Notes under the pieces: model-generated | Seen by the model: the letters and a program-made list of their open reading frames with translations, nothing else | Database searches by the model: none | What the model was told of the DNA's origin: nothing | DNA from: Gonocerus acuteangulatus | Taxonomy: Eukaryota; Arthropoda; Insecta; Hemiptera; Coreidae | Assembly: GCA_946811695.1 (NCBI GenBank) | Contig: OX328127.1 | Span: 42,895,396-42,959,395 of the forward strand | Length of the DNA stretch: 64,000 nt | Reading direction: 5' to 3' | Program-made: the position numbers and the translations under genes | Shown here: in pieces, positions 1 to 11,185 of the stretch | Numbering within the stretch: position 1 is the first letter of the stretch | Layout: every line of letters begins with the position of its first letter

Positions 1-440
1 ATCTTCAGAGGAAACTGGACTGTAAAAATAAACTAAATCGGTTCATTAGGAGGGGGGGGGGGTTTACTCCGGACCCAAATTACTAATATACTCATACCGG
101 TCGTAATTTCTGCTGTATTGTAACGAAACGCGGTACACGTCGTGGGTAACTCATGAGAAAGAAGTGTTGTAAAAATGAGCTAAATCGGTTAATCGGAAAG
201 GGGGGTTTACTCTGTACTATATTTCAATAAAATAGCTCGGCAGACGTAGGTTCGCAAGGCCGCCGCAAGGAGCGCTTTCTATTACTAAAGGGACTCTATC
301 CTGTTCCTGCGTCAGATCAAAAGACGAAAATATGAAGTTTTTTGTATTTATTAAGTAGTGTAGTACCATGTGTAAACATAACTCAGGAAGCAAATTAATT
401 ACAAAATTAATAACTGAACAGTTACTCGTTACAAAATTTT

Positions 441-522
<82 letters not shown>

Positions 523-660
523 TATTCATGTATTTATTTTATTTATATAGGATATTTTAAGCAAATTATTCTGGAAAGCAGTCTACACTACCCAAATTCT
601 GAGGAAAGTGCTTAGTTATGCAGCCCCTGCGTGACGGACTTTTTAATACTTTCTCTTTTC
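1..660 (+). repeat. Interspersed repeat family F1, copy a (runs off the left edge)
   Basis: This stretch is nearly the same, block by block, as 5550-6085: the phrase around 'actcataccggtcgtaattt', then 'ttcgcaaggccgccgcaagg', then the tail 'gtctacactacccaaattct'. No ORF of note is present. Diverged relatives lie at 18290-18740 and 49900-50460. The family has no coding capacity here, so its class is unknown; it could be a non-autonomous DNA element. The start lies outside the window. Confidence 0.7.
449..520. repeat. (GA)n microsatellite
   Basis: An uninterrupted GA dinucleotide run of about 36 units inside F1 copy a. The matching position in copy b (near 5950) has only a short 'aaagaga', so the tract grew after the two copies separated. 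Confidence 0.95.
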
Positions 661-1146
661 GAAACTTAATACAATTATGTAAATCGATGTTTCCATATAT
701 GTATTATACCTTTAAAATTTAAAAAAAAATCAACCCCCTCATATCGGATTATAAAGTCAAATTTTGATTTTACTTATTCTCTCTTAAATTCTGAACACTT
801 GTGCGACCCATTTGTAAAGATAATAATTATTGATTAATTATTATTTATTAAATCAGTGTTCCGCTTCTTTGGCGATAACATAGTGAACATGTTCTGAACT
901 TGGTCTACCTAGGAAACCAGTTTTATTGGTGGTATATGTGTTAAGGAGGTGAGTTAAGGGTTTCAATGAAAATATCGCTTAATATTCGTGGTAACATAAC
1001 GTTTTTAAGACAGCCGTGCTTAAGATCATCACATAAGTTCGTAAAGTCCTGACTTCTTGAAGTAAGTCAGAGTACAGAGTTTAAATACTGGCTATCATTG
1101 CCTAAGAGCAAACCATATTGATTAATTATTATGCCTGGAGTTCGTT

Positions 1147-1435
1147 CACCCCTGTGAACTTGGCACACCACTCTCGAAAAAAATATGACAACAGACTCAA
1201 AAAATTGCAAATCGTTTGTAGTTATTTGTAGTGAAAAAAATTTCGTTTGTAGTTGCCCCGTTTTTTAGAACCGGGGGGTCAAAAAATACCCCGCACCCGA
1301 CTTCAACCGATTGGAACCAAACCACTTTTATTCGACGTAAAATCGTTTGTAGTGAAAGAATTTTCGTTTGTAGTTGCCTAGAAAAAAAGTTACAGCCGCT
1401 TTTTGAATTTTCAAAATGGCGACTTTTTTATTTTT
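1147..1435 (+). repeat. Left arm of a long inverted repeat
   Basis: The reverse complement of this segment is found at 3606-3885 with only scattered differences, for example 'caaaccacttttattcgacg' here against its complement there. Inside the arm the short phrase 'acaaacga' or its complement recurs several times ('cgtttgtagt'). No transposase lies between the arms. The two arms could be separate insertions of one repeat in opposite directions or the ends of one composite element of about 2.7 kb. Confidence 0.8.
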
Positions 1436-1800
1436 AGGGGTGCGTGTTTTCTTATGGTCTCAATACATTCTAAATCGTAAGACCATAAGAAAACACGCAC
1501 CCCTAAAACTAAAAAAGTCGCCATTTTGAAAATTCATAAAGCGGCTGTAACTTTTTTTCCAGGCAACTACAAACGAAAATTCTTTCACAACTATCAACTA
1601 CAAACGATTTAGAACGTATTGAGACTATAAGAAAACACGCACCCCTAAAACTAAAAAAGTCGCCATTTTGAAAAGTCATAAAGCGGCTGTAACTTTTTTT
1701 TTAGGCAACTACAAACGAAAATTCTTCCACAACTATCTACTACAAACGATTTAGAATGTATTGAGACCATAAGAAAACATGCACCCTTAAAACTAAAAAG
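1432..1800. repeat. Hairpin and tandem copies of the arm's inner part
   Basis: At 1432-1508 'aggggtgcgtgttttcttat' is followed, after a ~20-nt loop, by its reverse complement. The inner ~130 bp of the arm (phrase 'aagtcgccattttgaaaa') then occurs twice in direct orientation, at about 1480-1615 and 1616-1760. The block therefore holds one sense and two antisense copies of the same unit. Confidence 0.75.
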
Positions 1801-1935
1801 TCCGACTCGCAGGAACTGCCTCATCTTAGCGCGGTTCCGTTCTTATCCCTAGTCTAATTTCGAAAGATTAAAATAGAAGCAGTTATTATTTTGTTGAGAG
1901 GAGATCGTTGACCGTTGATGATGCAAGGTAGGGAT

Positions 1936-1998
1936 TGTCCGGGTTCGGTCACTGCTACTTAATAATACATACCCCATATGTGTATGTGTATATGCATA

Positions 1999-2096
<98 letters not shown>

Positions 2097-2245
2097 TAGG
2101 TATATTTACATAGATATGTGCATATATTAGTGTTAAATATGTCCTACTTGTATTTACAGCCCTGATGAAGGCTTGAAGTTCAAGCCGAAACGTCGGCACA
2201 ATAAAACCATTTTTACGATAAAAGTAGCAGTGACCGAACCCCGAC
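1936..2245 (+). mobile_element. Short element with terminal inverted repeats and a hammerhead-like motif
   Basis: Terminal inverted repeats 'gttcggtcactgctact' at the left and 'agtagcagtgaccgaac' at the right bound about 310 bp. The interior is mostly (TA)n followed by a hammerhead-like motif near the right end. No ORF is present. The layout resembles the ribozyme palindromes at 24671-25504 and 40956-41310, although here the left arm lacks a motif. A non-autonomous Penelope-like fragment is the best guess. Confidence 0.5.
2159..2197 (+). ncRNA. Hammerhead-like ribozyme motif 1
   Basis: The core CTGATGA (2162-2168) is followed by a 6-bp stem II (ggcttg/caagcc with a 5-nt loop), then GAAAC and GTC (2092-2094 plus 100, i.e. 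2192-2194). The GCC just before the core can pair with the GGC just after GTC as stem I. Stem III would be only AC/GU, as in very short hammerheads that work best as dimers. One extra A lies between the CTGATGA core and stem II; the same extra A occurs in all five motifs in this window. Activity is untested. Confidence 0.55.
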
Positions 2246-2344
2246 AGTTATTGTTTTGGTTCCAACAGTCTTGAAAGGTAGGATTTACAATCTTACCTGG
2301 AAGGATCGGCATCACTAGAAACATTCCCGCTAGTTACAAGGTCT

Positions 2345-3604
2345 TGGAATCTTGGAACTCTATATTTCTAACAATAAATTGTTTTTGTTATTTTACTAAA
2401 CCTGTTTTATTTTCGAATACATTATCCAACTATAAGCAATTAAAAAAAAAACAAGGAATAAAAAACAGACAAAAAGAACAGTTCGAATAAGCGAAATCAA
2501 TTACTTTAAAGCTTTAAGCTCTTATTTCTCCGATTGTCATCGCCTAATCAAAACTTTCATTAGAACCTTTTATGTAGAGCATTTAATAAGCTTTCTAATG
2601 GTATTCTTCCGTTTACCAAGATTTTCAACCGTTTTCGAGATATTAATGAAAGTTCCCAAAATTTACATTATTTCTAGCAACAGAAAATTGGTCTCATTTT
2701 TCATATCCTGTTTTACACACAAAATTCTCCCAACATAAGAAATTACAAAAATAAAAAGCAATAAAAAACAAAGGGAAAGAGACAAAAAACTACAAAAAGA
2801 ACGACAAAAACCCGTTCTTAAGAACAAAACAGACGTATTTGAAGTTTTAAGCACTTATTTCTCCGATTGACATAACCTAATCAAAAATAGTTTTAGAATA
2901 TTTTTGTAGAGAATTTAGAAAGCTTTCAAATAGTTTCTATCCACTTACCACGATTTCCCAACCGTGTTCGAGATATTAATGAAAGTATACGAAGTTCCGA
3001 AAACTTTTCATGTCTGTTAATAAAATATTTTATTTTAATCCTTCCTTAACTCCAAACGTAACCAAAATTTCAACATATTAGTTTTAATGAAAGTAGAACA
3101 TGTAGAAAATGTTTCAACTGAATCCTATGATTCTAAGTACCCAAACCAAAAACGGTATTCGAAAACTATTTTTCTAATTTTCTCGAAAATGGTTAAAGCT
3201 ATCGCCTTGGAAATGGTTTCATTCGTTTTCATAGCCCAAGAAGCCTATAAAACGAGTACTTACAAGCTTATGAAGTCAAAAACGTAAGCGTTACGATTTT
3301 TTTTGCGCGAATTTCGCCCCAAACGCCATCTTCCAGTGGGCGGATTCTGCTGGTTAACGAACTTCACCTTTCAAATTGGACGACGGATTTTTGTACCAAA
3401 TTTCATCACAATCGGACCATCAGGGAAGCCAGAAATGAGCGAACAGACAAATATATATATATATATATATACAAATTTGAACCACCGTTATTTTCGGTTT
3501 CTAGGGGTTCTGAAACGCGAAATTTTCTAGTCGGCACTTCCGGTTTGTTTCATTGTATCAACCTTATAAGCGGGGTTCCTCCCTATGGGGGAGGGAGGAA
3601 CCGC
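2345..3604 (+). repeat. Interspersed repeat family R2, copy 1
   Basis: This copy aligns over more than 1 kb with the minus strand of 21070-22050. Its internal frames 3087-3287 and 3303-3530 match minus-strand frames at 21448-21648 and 21241-21432 almost residue for residue, but this reflects DNA similarity, with no recognisable protein domain. It ends with 'aaccttataagcggggttcc' and a short palindrome 'cctccctatgggggagggagg'-like. An internal tandem duplication is seen: about 2480-2650 recurs at 2820-2990 ('cttatttctccgattg' and 'ttcgagatattaatgaaagt' in both). Confidence 0.75.
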
Positions 3605-3605
3605 G

Positions 3606-3885
3606 CTAAAAGTCGCCATTTTGAAAATTCAAAAAGCGGCTGTAACTTTTTTTCTAGGCAACTACAAACGAAAATTCTTTCACTACAAACGATTTTACGT
3701 CGAATAAAAGTGGTTTGGTTCCAATCGGTTGAAGTCGGGTGCGGGGTATTTTTTGACCCCCCGGTTCTAAAAAACGGGGCAACTACAAACGAAATTTTTT
3801 TTACTACAAATAACTACAAACGATTTGCAATTTTTTGAGTCTATTGTCATATTTTTTTTCGAAGGTGGGGTGCCAAATTCACAGA
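3606..3885 (-). repeat. Right arm of the long inverted repeat
   Basis: Reverse complement of 1147-1435. It starts at 'aagtcgccattttgaaaat' and ends near 'gaaggtggggtgccaaattc'. It directly follows the end of R2 copy 1, so the two may have been inserted together. Confidence 0.8.
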
Positions 3886-5049
3886 GGTAGTTGGTTCGGG
3901 TAGAGAATGTCGCTGGAACATCTCCTAATTCTACTCTAGACTGGCCCTTCAAGCTGAGAGGGTTGTAGCAGAACGTTGGGTTGTATATTATAAGATTGAT
4001 GAAGATTTTTAAGTGTGACAAATATTCTTTACACGTTAAAGTTGATAATAATTGAAAATTATAATGTAATATTTGCTAACAAGATATTATTGTGTTACAC
4101 AACTTTGTTTTAATACTCACACGATGCGAGTGCGGTTTAGAGTATCGCTTCTATCGTATTAATAATATTATAAGATAAGAAGTTCAACTGCGGAGTAGAT
4201 AATTATTTATCTTTTGAAAGTATATTTTTACGCTTAAAATTATTTATATTTCACCTTAACTTGTGCTTTCACAAGGTAGAACCAAAATACTTATGTATTC
4301 TCTATTTAAGGGAATATTGAGAGTCCCAAACGATTAGTAAGTAAACGAATTCGGCATTTTATCCAATGGTTTGGAGAGTATTATTCAATCTGTTTAATTG
4401 TCGAACAAAATAAACATTGCAGTAGATCACCGCAAGACTGATTGACACAAATGTCGAATACCCATTTAATATAGAGGGAACCTTAATAAACTTTTCCTCA
4501 AAGTATGAACTATAAAATAAATAGCACATTTATGTATCATGCCTATCGCTGCTGCAAGAAACTTAAACACATTTTACTATTATACAAAGTACGGCACATA
4601 AGAGCTGCACAAATAAACACATTCTTTAGAAGGGGGTTAGTTTATTCCGGATTCTGAAGAACGAGCTTAAATAACCTACATATCGCACTAGTATTTCTAA
4701 AGTGACACAACTCAAAATAAAACTCAACTGAAAATTCGTCACTCTTGCCTATGTAGGGGGAATAGCATTAAGACAGGAAGAGTATCACGAGTGCTCCCTG
4801 GTGTATAAGCACTGAAGCTAGGTACATACAGTTTTGATGGTTGATAAAGATACATTTACCATGTCTTTCTTAAACCAAACTATGAGGGTGTGAATAAAAC
4901 AAATATTTGAGTTGTAAACAGAAAATAAACATAGTATTTTTTTGTTTGTAAATGGTAACATAGTTTTTAGCACTTTCCTCCGAAGGAAAGTAGCTATTGA
5001 GGTTGCACTCATGACGGAATTGTTGAAAAATGTCTTCAAATCTTTATCG
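3886..5049. other. No gene seen
   Basis: AT-rich DNA with short unrelated open frames only. No splice-flanked exon or element end was recognised. Confidence 0.5.
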
Positions 5050-5090
5050 ATCCTACCTAGTAGACACCGAAAATTACCCCCGTTAAAATT

Positions 5091-5169
<79 letters not shown>

Positions 5170-6090
5170 CTGTTAACACGATAGCGGCCAGAGTTTTTGT
5201 TTTTTCGTCACGAAACAACAACAACAAACGACAAACAACAATTAGCAAACGATTGCACGAGTTCGTTAACCACCAAAATCGGTCCACCGGAAGGGGGGGT
5301 TTACCCCGAACCCAAAACACTAATTTGACCATGTCAGCCGTAATATTTGTTATATTTCAACGAAAACTTGGTATTCGTAGTGGTAATCTAGAGAGAAAAG
5401 TGAGATGTAAAAATAAACTAAATCGGTTTATTAGAAGGAGGGGTTTACTTAGGACCCACAATAGCAATTCGCCACTACCAGCCGTGATTTTTGTTATATT
5501 TCGACGAAACTCGGTATTCGTAGTGGTAATCTACAGGTAAAAATGTGTTGTAAAAATAAACTAAATCGGTACATTAGGAGGGGGGGTTTACTCCGGACCC
5601 AAATTACTGATATACTCATACCGGTCGTAATTTCTGCTGTATTGTAACGAAACGCGGTATACGTCGTGGGTAACTCATGGGAAAGAAGTGTTGTAAAAAT
5701 TAGCTAAATCGGTCAATCGGAAAGAGGAGTTTACTTTGTTATATATTTTAATAGAATTAGGTTCGCAAGGCCGCCGCAAGGAGCGCTCGCTACAACTAGA
5801 GGGAGTGTATCCTGTTCCTGCGTCAGATCAAAAGACGAAAATATGAAGTTGTATTTATTAAGTAGTGTAGTAGTTACCATATGTAAACATAACTCTGGAA
5901 GCAAATTAATTACAAAATTAATAATTGAACAGTTACTCATTACAAAATTAAAAGAGAACTATTCATGTTTTTATTTTATTTATGTTGGATATTTTAAGCA
6001 AATTGTTCTGGAAAGCAGTCTACACTACCCAAATTCTGAGGAAAGTGCTTATTTATGCAGCTTCTACGTGACGGACTTTTTTTGTTTGTA
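5050..6090 (+). repeat. Interspersed repeat family F1, copy b (most complete)
   Basis: It begins with 'tcgatcctacctagtagaca', passes through (TC)n, (TA)n and (TG)n tracts at 5090-5168, then 'ctgttaacacgatagcggcc', then several ~150-bp internal units that each contain 'aaatcggt' and a G run followed by 'tttactc'. The last 540 bp match 1-660. The copy at 49900-50460 has the same order ('gtgtgtctgttaacacggta'). The internal units look like a tandem of three or four diverged subrepeats (starts near 5270, 5420, 5560 and 5700). Confidence 0.7.
5109..5168. repeat. (TA)n-(TG)n compound microsatellite
   Basis: Alternating TA for about 36 nt, followed directly by TG for about 24 nt, at the F1 position where the 49900 copy has only a short 'gcatgtgtgtctg'. 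Confidence 0.9.
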
Positions 6091-6139
6091 AGTGGTAACG
6101 TCCATACATAGCACAGATTTTTTAGGCATGTTTTATACA

Positions 6140-6310
6140 GGTTACTACTACCTTTTCTAGCCAGGAATTGGGCTTAAGCCTTTTCTAGCCAGGAATTGGG
6201 CTTAAGCCTTTTCTAGCCAGGAATTGGGCTTAAGCCTTTTCTTTTTCCGAAAGAAAAGCCATCATTCCTAATAGGAATCGAACCCATAACCTTAGGCACG
6301 GAAAACTCCA
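6140..6310 (-). mobile_element. SINE family A (tRNA-headed), copy with a tripled tail
   Basis: On the minus strand it reads 'ggttatgggttcgattcc' (a Pol III B-box), then 'gatggcttttctttcgg' and a tail that matches the 16353-16561 copy. The tRNA 5' half (A-box side) is not recognisable, so the copy appears 5'-truncated. Confidence 0.7.
6153..6236. repeat. Perfect 28-bp tandem repeat, three units
   Basis: The unit starting 'ttttctagccaggaattggg' is present three times without change (6153-6180, 6181-6208, 6209-6236). It is the SINE-A tail segment expanded in tandem. Identical units point to a recent slippage or unequal exchange event. Confidence 0.95.
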
Positions 6311-6319
6311 AAGCCCAGG

Positions 6320-8460
6320 ACTGTGACGGGTCAGAGAGCACAGTGATCTCACGGGAGGCCCACGACCGCGGGAACAAAAACAAGGAGGAAAGCAACACCT
6401 CACTCAAGAAAAATATCAAATATTGCAGGTTCAAGTTTATGTCCAGGAAATCCATACGAATAACCGCATTAAGCATCTCTTTAGCCCATTACATCTACCA
6501 AATTTCGTTGCAAAGAACGGCCGGTAAGGGTAAATTAATAATTTGGTTCCGGATTAAACTCCCATTCCTAAAATTTTGTTTTACAGCACATCTTTTTCTT
6601 TAGATGAGCCCCGAAGAGGACTAAAATGGTGGTTGATTCTTGAATAGATGCTACCTTACCACTGATATATTCTATAAAGGATGAGATATGTTTAGAACCA
6701 AATGTCCAAAAGGAAACCACTCAAAAAAGTAACTCAAAAGTTTATACTTTAGGAGAAACTACATTATTAACCAATTTCCTCTTTTAACGGTTTCATTAAG
6801 TCCATTCCAATTGTTTCATCCTTTTTAAAAAGTCTCTTTAAGATTTAAAAGTTTCATTGTTCAAAATGACAAAATCATTTTCCCGCAAATCTAGTTTTGT
6901 AGAGTTCAATATAAAACTCCAAACCACATGCAATATGACACGCCTTATATTCAATTCTGTCTTACGCTATAGTTAAAATTAGCTAGAATCAAGTATGCAG
7001 ATATCCGTCCTTCATTATTCATTTATAAGGGGCTGGTAACATTTTAAAAGTTGCCTCCTGGGGCAGCCAAAGGACCGTGTGGGAGAACTGGATCCTATCC
7101 AGTCTTGTTTCCTAATTCACACTAATCTTTTGGTCCTGTTTCTTGGCCGTAGGCGATTATTAACAGAAGATTCGAATATATTTCACTTTGAAGTAACAAA
7201 CATAAATGTTCCAACTATATATAAGCTGAAGTTTGAATCTAATTGGTCCCTCGAACGAACCTGACTTTCGATAATATCTTCAGACAGAAAAATCATCATT
7301 AGAATGAGAGCATGGGAGGACGTCCGAAGGCGGATGTGGGTGGCAACTTTGACAGGATGATAGCTGACCCAAAGGGCTATTCCACCTACTGATTTAAAGT
7401 CAACATCCTACAAGCTAAACCTCCAAGAAGGTTTAATGACCGGAGGGATTGCCCTTGTGGAATGAGCTTCTTGCAATAAAATATTCTCAATTATAAGGGT
7501 AATGAGGACTTATTATTGATATGGAAATAAATAATTACTAAAATAAAAACATTACAATCTACTTCTCGCGTTGAATTTACCAATGATGGAATAGTGGAAT
7601 CCCTCATCACTATAAGGAAATGCGTCATCATAACGTGTTCCCATATAAAGCCTATATCTGGTGTGATATGGAAAGCTTAGAATACAAAATCTTAATGTCG
7701 TCTGCAATAGGAGAAACAATGTGAAGCGTCATGTTAGCAATATCTTTCTGAATCAGAAAATAAAATTTAAAAAAAAATCGATTTTCCTGATTAGCCCTTA
7801 CTCTTCCAAAGTTCTGATATCGTCCCTACAATGTCGAAGTATCGAATATGCAAAATCTCGTTTTTCAGATTCGAGACTCTTGGATTGTGGACGAATAGGC
7901 TTGTCGCAACTCTAACCCCTAAAGAATAGCCTATAATGCCGTAAATAAAGTATCGAATAAGACCAATTTTAAACGTATTAATTCTTCAATGGATAGAATA
8001 GAATAGTTTGACATGGTAGGGACAATATTTAATAAGTGGCGTTTTTTAAGGCTTTCGAATTACCTTGCTCTTGTAATTCTCATGATTTCGCGGCTTGCTC
8101 ATGATCGTTGAAAAGTTTGTTTTTTTTGTAACCAAAATTAAGATATCTTGGTTTGGATGAATGTCATACGAAAGGGAAGAATCAACTTAATATGTTCTTT
8201 TGTAGTAATATAAACTAAATTCTATACGATGGGTAGAACCTTCAAAATGTTATATGCTTAAGCTAAGGTTATCGTAATACATGCTTAAGCTAAGGTTAAC
8301 ACATTTATAGATGATGGTTGGCCTTATTTGGCGTATATCATGGCTTATTGTAAAAGAATTACAATCTCTTAATTTTAGACGACTGTCAGACTCCTAGATT
8401 TATTTACAATTGGTTGGAGAATTATGCCCAAAGAAGGACAATAAAGTCCGAAACCTTGTA
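6320..8460. other. No gene seen; short direct duplication
   Basis: AT-rich, without convincing exons. The only structure noticed is 'atgcttaagctaaggtta' repeated at 8254-8271 and 8280-8297. Confidence 0.45.
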
Positions 8461-8479
8461 GTAGAAATTAAATATAAAA

Positions 8480-8770
8480 TTTGGAAGATTCTACCCATCT
8501 TATATGAAAATAACCTCCACCTTCTTCATACCTTTTATTATTTAAAATTCGATGTTTTCCAATGCCCTGGAAAACAGTCAAAGATATTACCAAGAAAGTG
8601 GTTTTGTTTAATTTCCCTCGTAACAATACGCATAAATAAGAATCCAGAAGTATATTAAAGAACAACCTTAAGTGCTAAGTATTTTTTGCACGAATTCGAT
8701 CGAAAATCCGTGTTCCGGTACACTAATTCTGCAGTTTAACTAACTTGACCTTTCAGATTGGCTCTCTTAC
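8480..8770 (+). repeat. Probable diverged copy of family R2
   Basis: The order of phrases follows R2: a 'gaaaacagtcaaagatatta...gtttcgtttaat'-like part, 'aagtgctaagtattttttgc', 'cgaattcg', 'taacttgacctttcagattg'. R2 copy 2 has 'taacttgacctttcaaattg' in the same place on its own sense strand. Heavily diverged; boundaries are uncertain. Confidence 0.45.
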
Positions 8771-10310
8771 CGATCAGACTAATGAATATGATTTCTTTAT
8801 AAGAACAACAGACGTACAAGAATACTTGAAAAATCTAACTTCAAATGACTGGACATTATGCAGAGCCATGAAGAAGAGAATGAAATAAGAGATACTTCGA
8901 AGAGAAATCTGGGATATCAAAGACATGGAGTTTTCACACGTCAGCTTAAATATAACAAAAACTTTGTCTTCCGTTCCTACTACTTTCATTTCCATCAACT
9001 CCGACTAAATCCTTAGAAGTAATGAATGAAATTATAAAGTCATAGCCCCAGGGTAAGACTATTACAAAAAAGCCACGAGAAAAGTGTATTTCTCGCGACC
9101 CTTTACATAACACAATTCCCCCACCGATAGACATATTCGCCCGTTACTATGATACATGAGAAATATAAAACATTACACCTAGCTTCTTCAAATAGAATTT
9201 CTTCTCTTTCTGTAGATAAGAAAGAAAGAAAAAAAGTTTAACGAGTTTTGAATCCATTATGCCTAGGATATGCCAGCAGCCATACAAGGAGGTTCCACCT
9301 ACAGGGATTGTGACGAAGACATTGTGACGTCACTCGCCTCTCACCTAAACCAACGCTCACGCAAATCAATTCACATTCCTACTTCGTTGAGATTGTATTA
9401 TTAAAACCGTTAGATATGCTGGGTGTGAAGGATTCATTAATATACAAATGAACACCGCTATATGCTTTTAAAACTTATTCATCCAATAGTGGCATAGACT
9501 GAGTATATTCCAAAGCAAATCAGCTTTTACAAAAACATAAATAGGTCTATTCTTAATATTTGTTAGAAAAAGTAAAATTACTATAAAAAAAAAAAAATTA
9601 TGAATAAGAAGGGGAAACATTTCCTCATGAATACTGAAGATCAAGTTCTTCAGAATACTTCCAGAAAATGGTAAATCGACAAATCTGTTGGTACTATACA
9701 ATACACAAAAACTGCAAAAAAGTACAAATCAAGGAAACAAGATTAAGGATATAAGACTCTCAGTACCTGAAAAATAAACAATTTGATTTCGACATGGGAA
9801 ATTTATTGTTACTAATAAAGTTATAATTTGTTCATTGCGGTTTGAAAAGTCTTAGCAGATGATTACAAGATAAATGGGCCAATCAATTATTAGCAAATAC
9901 TTTAATAGCAGTGTTGAAATATAACAAAATAACGTTTACAATAGCAGACATTAATCAGAGAAGTTTTATAGTGTCACAGTGCACAGAAAAGGCAGTGCAA
10001 AAGAAAATCTCCAACTTTGTCCTGTTGGGCATCATTTTAACACGAAAAAATTGCCATTCTCCAGGAAATCCATGAGGAATGTGAGTTGGATGCAGGAAAG
10101 TGAGACAATTAAATATTTCTATGCTACAAACTATTATATGCCAAAACTAAATTTTGACCAAAATGATAACCTAGCACCAGCTTTAGAAATCTTCTTGTAC
10201 TCCCCAGTGTCATCTTTTTTTACAGAACTTTAGAGTTTACAAATTTAGTGTCATGCTTTATGTGAGATGATATTTCTCTCTATGCAGTGAAGCTGCATCT
10301 GAATAGAATA
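8771..10310. other. No gene seen
   Basis: Short frames such as 9979-10233 have no recognisable domain and no supporting splice context. A somewhat less AT-rich patch lies at 9270-9400. Confidence 0.45.
9325..9332. promoter_or_regulatory. Palindromic CRE-like site
   Basis: The exact octamer TGACGTCA, the consensus for CREB/ATF-type bZIP factors, sits in the less AT-rich patch 9270-9400. No adjacent first exon was found, so this may be chance. Confidence 0.2.
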
Positions 10311-10317
10311 CCATAGC

Positions 10318-10500
10318 GCCAACAGACATAGCCTTGTTGAATGCACCAGTTCCCATAGATCACCGAAGACGTCGGGCGCGGTCAGAACCTGAATGAATGA
10401 CCGTCCATGTGCTGTTGGCATTATAAAAAGGTGGCAATCTGTAGATAGCCCAGCGTTAATAGCCTAATTGTTGATACACGGTTAAACACAAAAAATAAAT
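10318..10500 (+). mobile_element. 5S-rRNA-headed SINE or 5S pseudogene
   Basis: 10318-10419 starts with GCCAAC, contains 'gttgaatgcacc', 'gatcaccgaag', 'tcgggcgcggtcag' and 'gaatgaccg', and ends in GTTGGC, which are the landmarks of eukaryotic 5S rRNA in the correct order. It is about 102 nt rather than about 119-120 and lacks a piece in the middle, so it is not a working 5S gene. It continues into 'ggtggcaatctgtagatagc', which resembles the SINE-A tail 'ggtggtaacctatagataac', and ends in an A/T-rich tail. This is the expected build of a 5S-derived SINE (SINE3 type). Confidence 0.6.
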
Positions 10501-11185
10501 AAAATAATACCATGGCACACAGCGAACAAGCACTGTTCCATGTGCAATCTCAAAGAGAAAGAGGATGACACTGCATTTTTCTGCGAGATGTCATATAATG
10601 AAAGAGTTCGGAAGGGAACATGACAAGAACCAACAGGCGTTAACTATATATATTTAGAAAATTTGTTTGAATATAGACAATTTCAGGCTGAACCAGTTTA
10701 ATTATTGAGATTAAAACTTTAGATTATATTTTCTTCCTCCACCTGAGTGATTGTCAATGTAAAAAAACCTTTCGGGTAACAGACAAGAAAGGCCTACAAG
10801 AGCTCATACTGTAGAGTTGTGGTCAACCAGCCACCTGGTTTTCTTCTTTGCTGGTACTCCCCCATTAAAGGCTGAGTGAACCCAGGAATGGTCTTGGCCA
10901 CGGATATGACAAATTCATTATCAAAGCAATAAAAATAATTTTAAAAAATTAGGAAAGTAAGAAATTTCATGAAACTTTAAGAAGCATACATTCAACTGCA
11001 GCTTACCTTTTACAGCGAGGAAGTAAAAATTCAACGGCATCTATCAAGATGGATTTCTGTTAGTCAAGCATGAAAAAGAATAAGTAATAATGAATGAAAA
11101 AAATATTAACTCTAAAAAAACAGAATATATATTATAAATGATGCTAAGGCCACCATATAAAATCAGAACACGGATTCCTTAAATA
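10501..11185. other. No gene seen
   Basis: AT-rich DNA without recognisable exons or element ends. Confidence 0.4.

Noticed and set aside
1849..2199. 116-codon minus-strand frame with long I-Y runs
   Set aside because: It is translated (TA)n; the same applies to frames at 4942-5184, 21147-21359, 28929-29137, 35176-35376 and 52218-52409.
3087..3530. Two frames conserved between 3.1-3.5 kb and 21.2-21.6 kb
   Set aside because: The conservation is explained by the R2 DNA repeat. Frames differ in length, lack any domain and sit beside (TA)n, so they were not called as genes.
7079..7264. 61-codon frame
   Set aside because: No ATG start, no domain, no splice context.
10318..10419. Working 5S rRNA gene
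   Set aside because: About 17 nt short and altered in the middle, and fused to a SINE-like tail; no tandem copies nearby.
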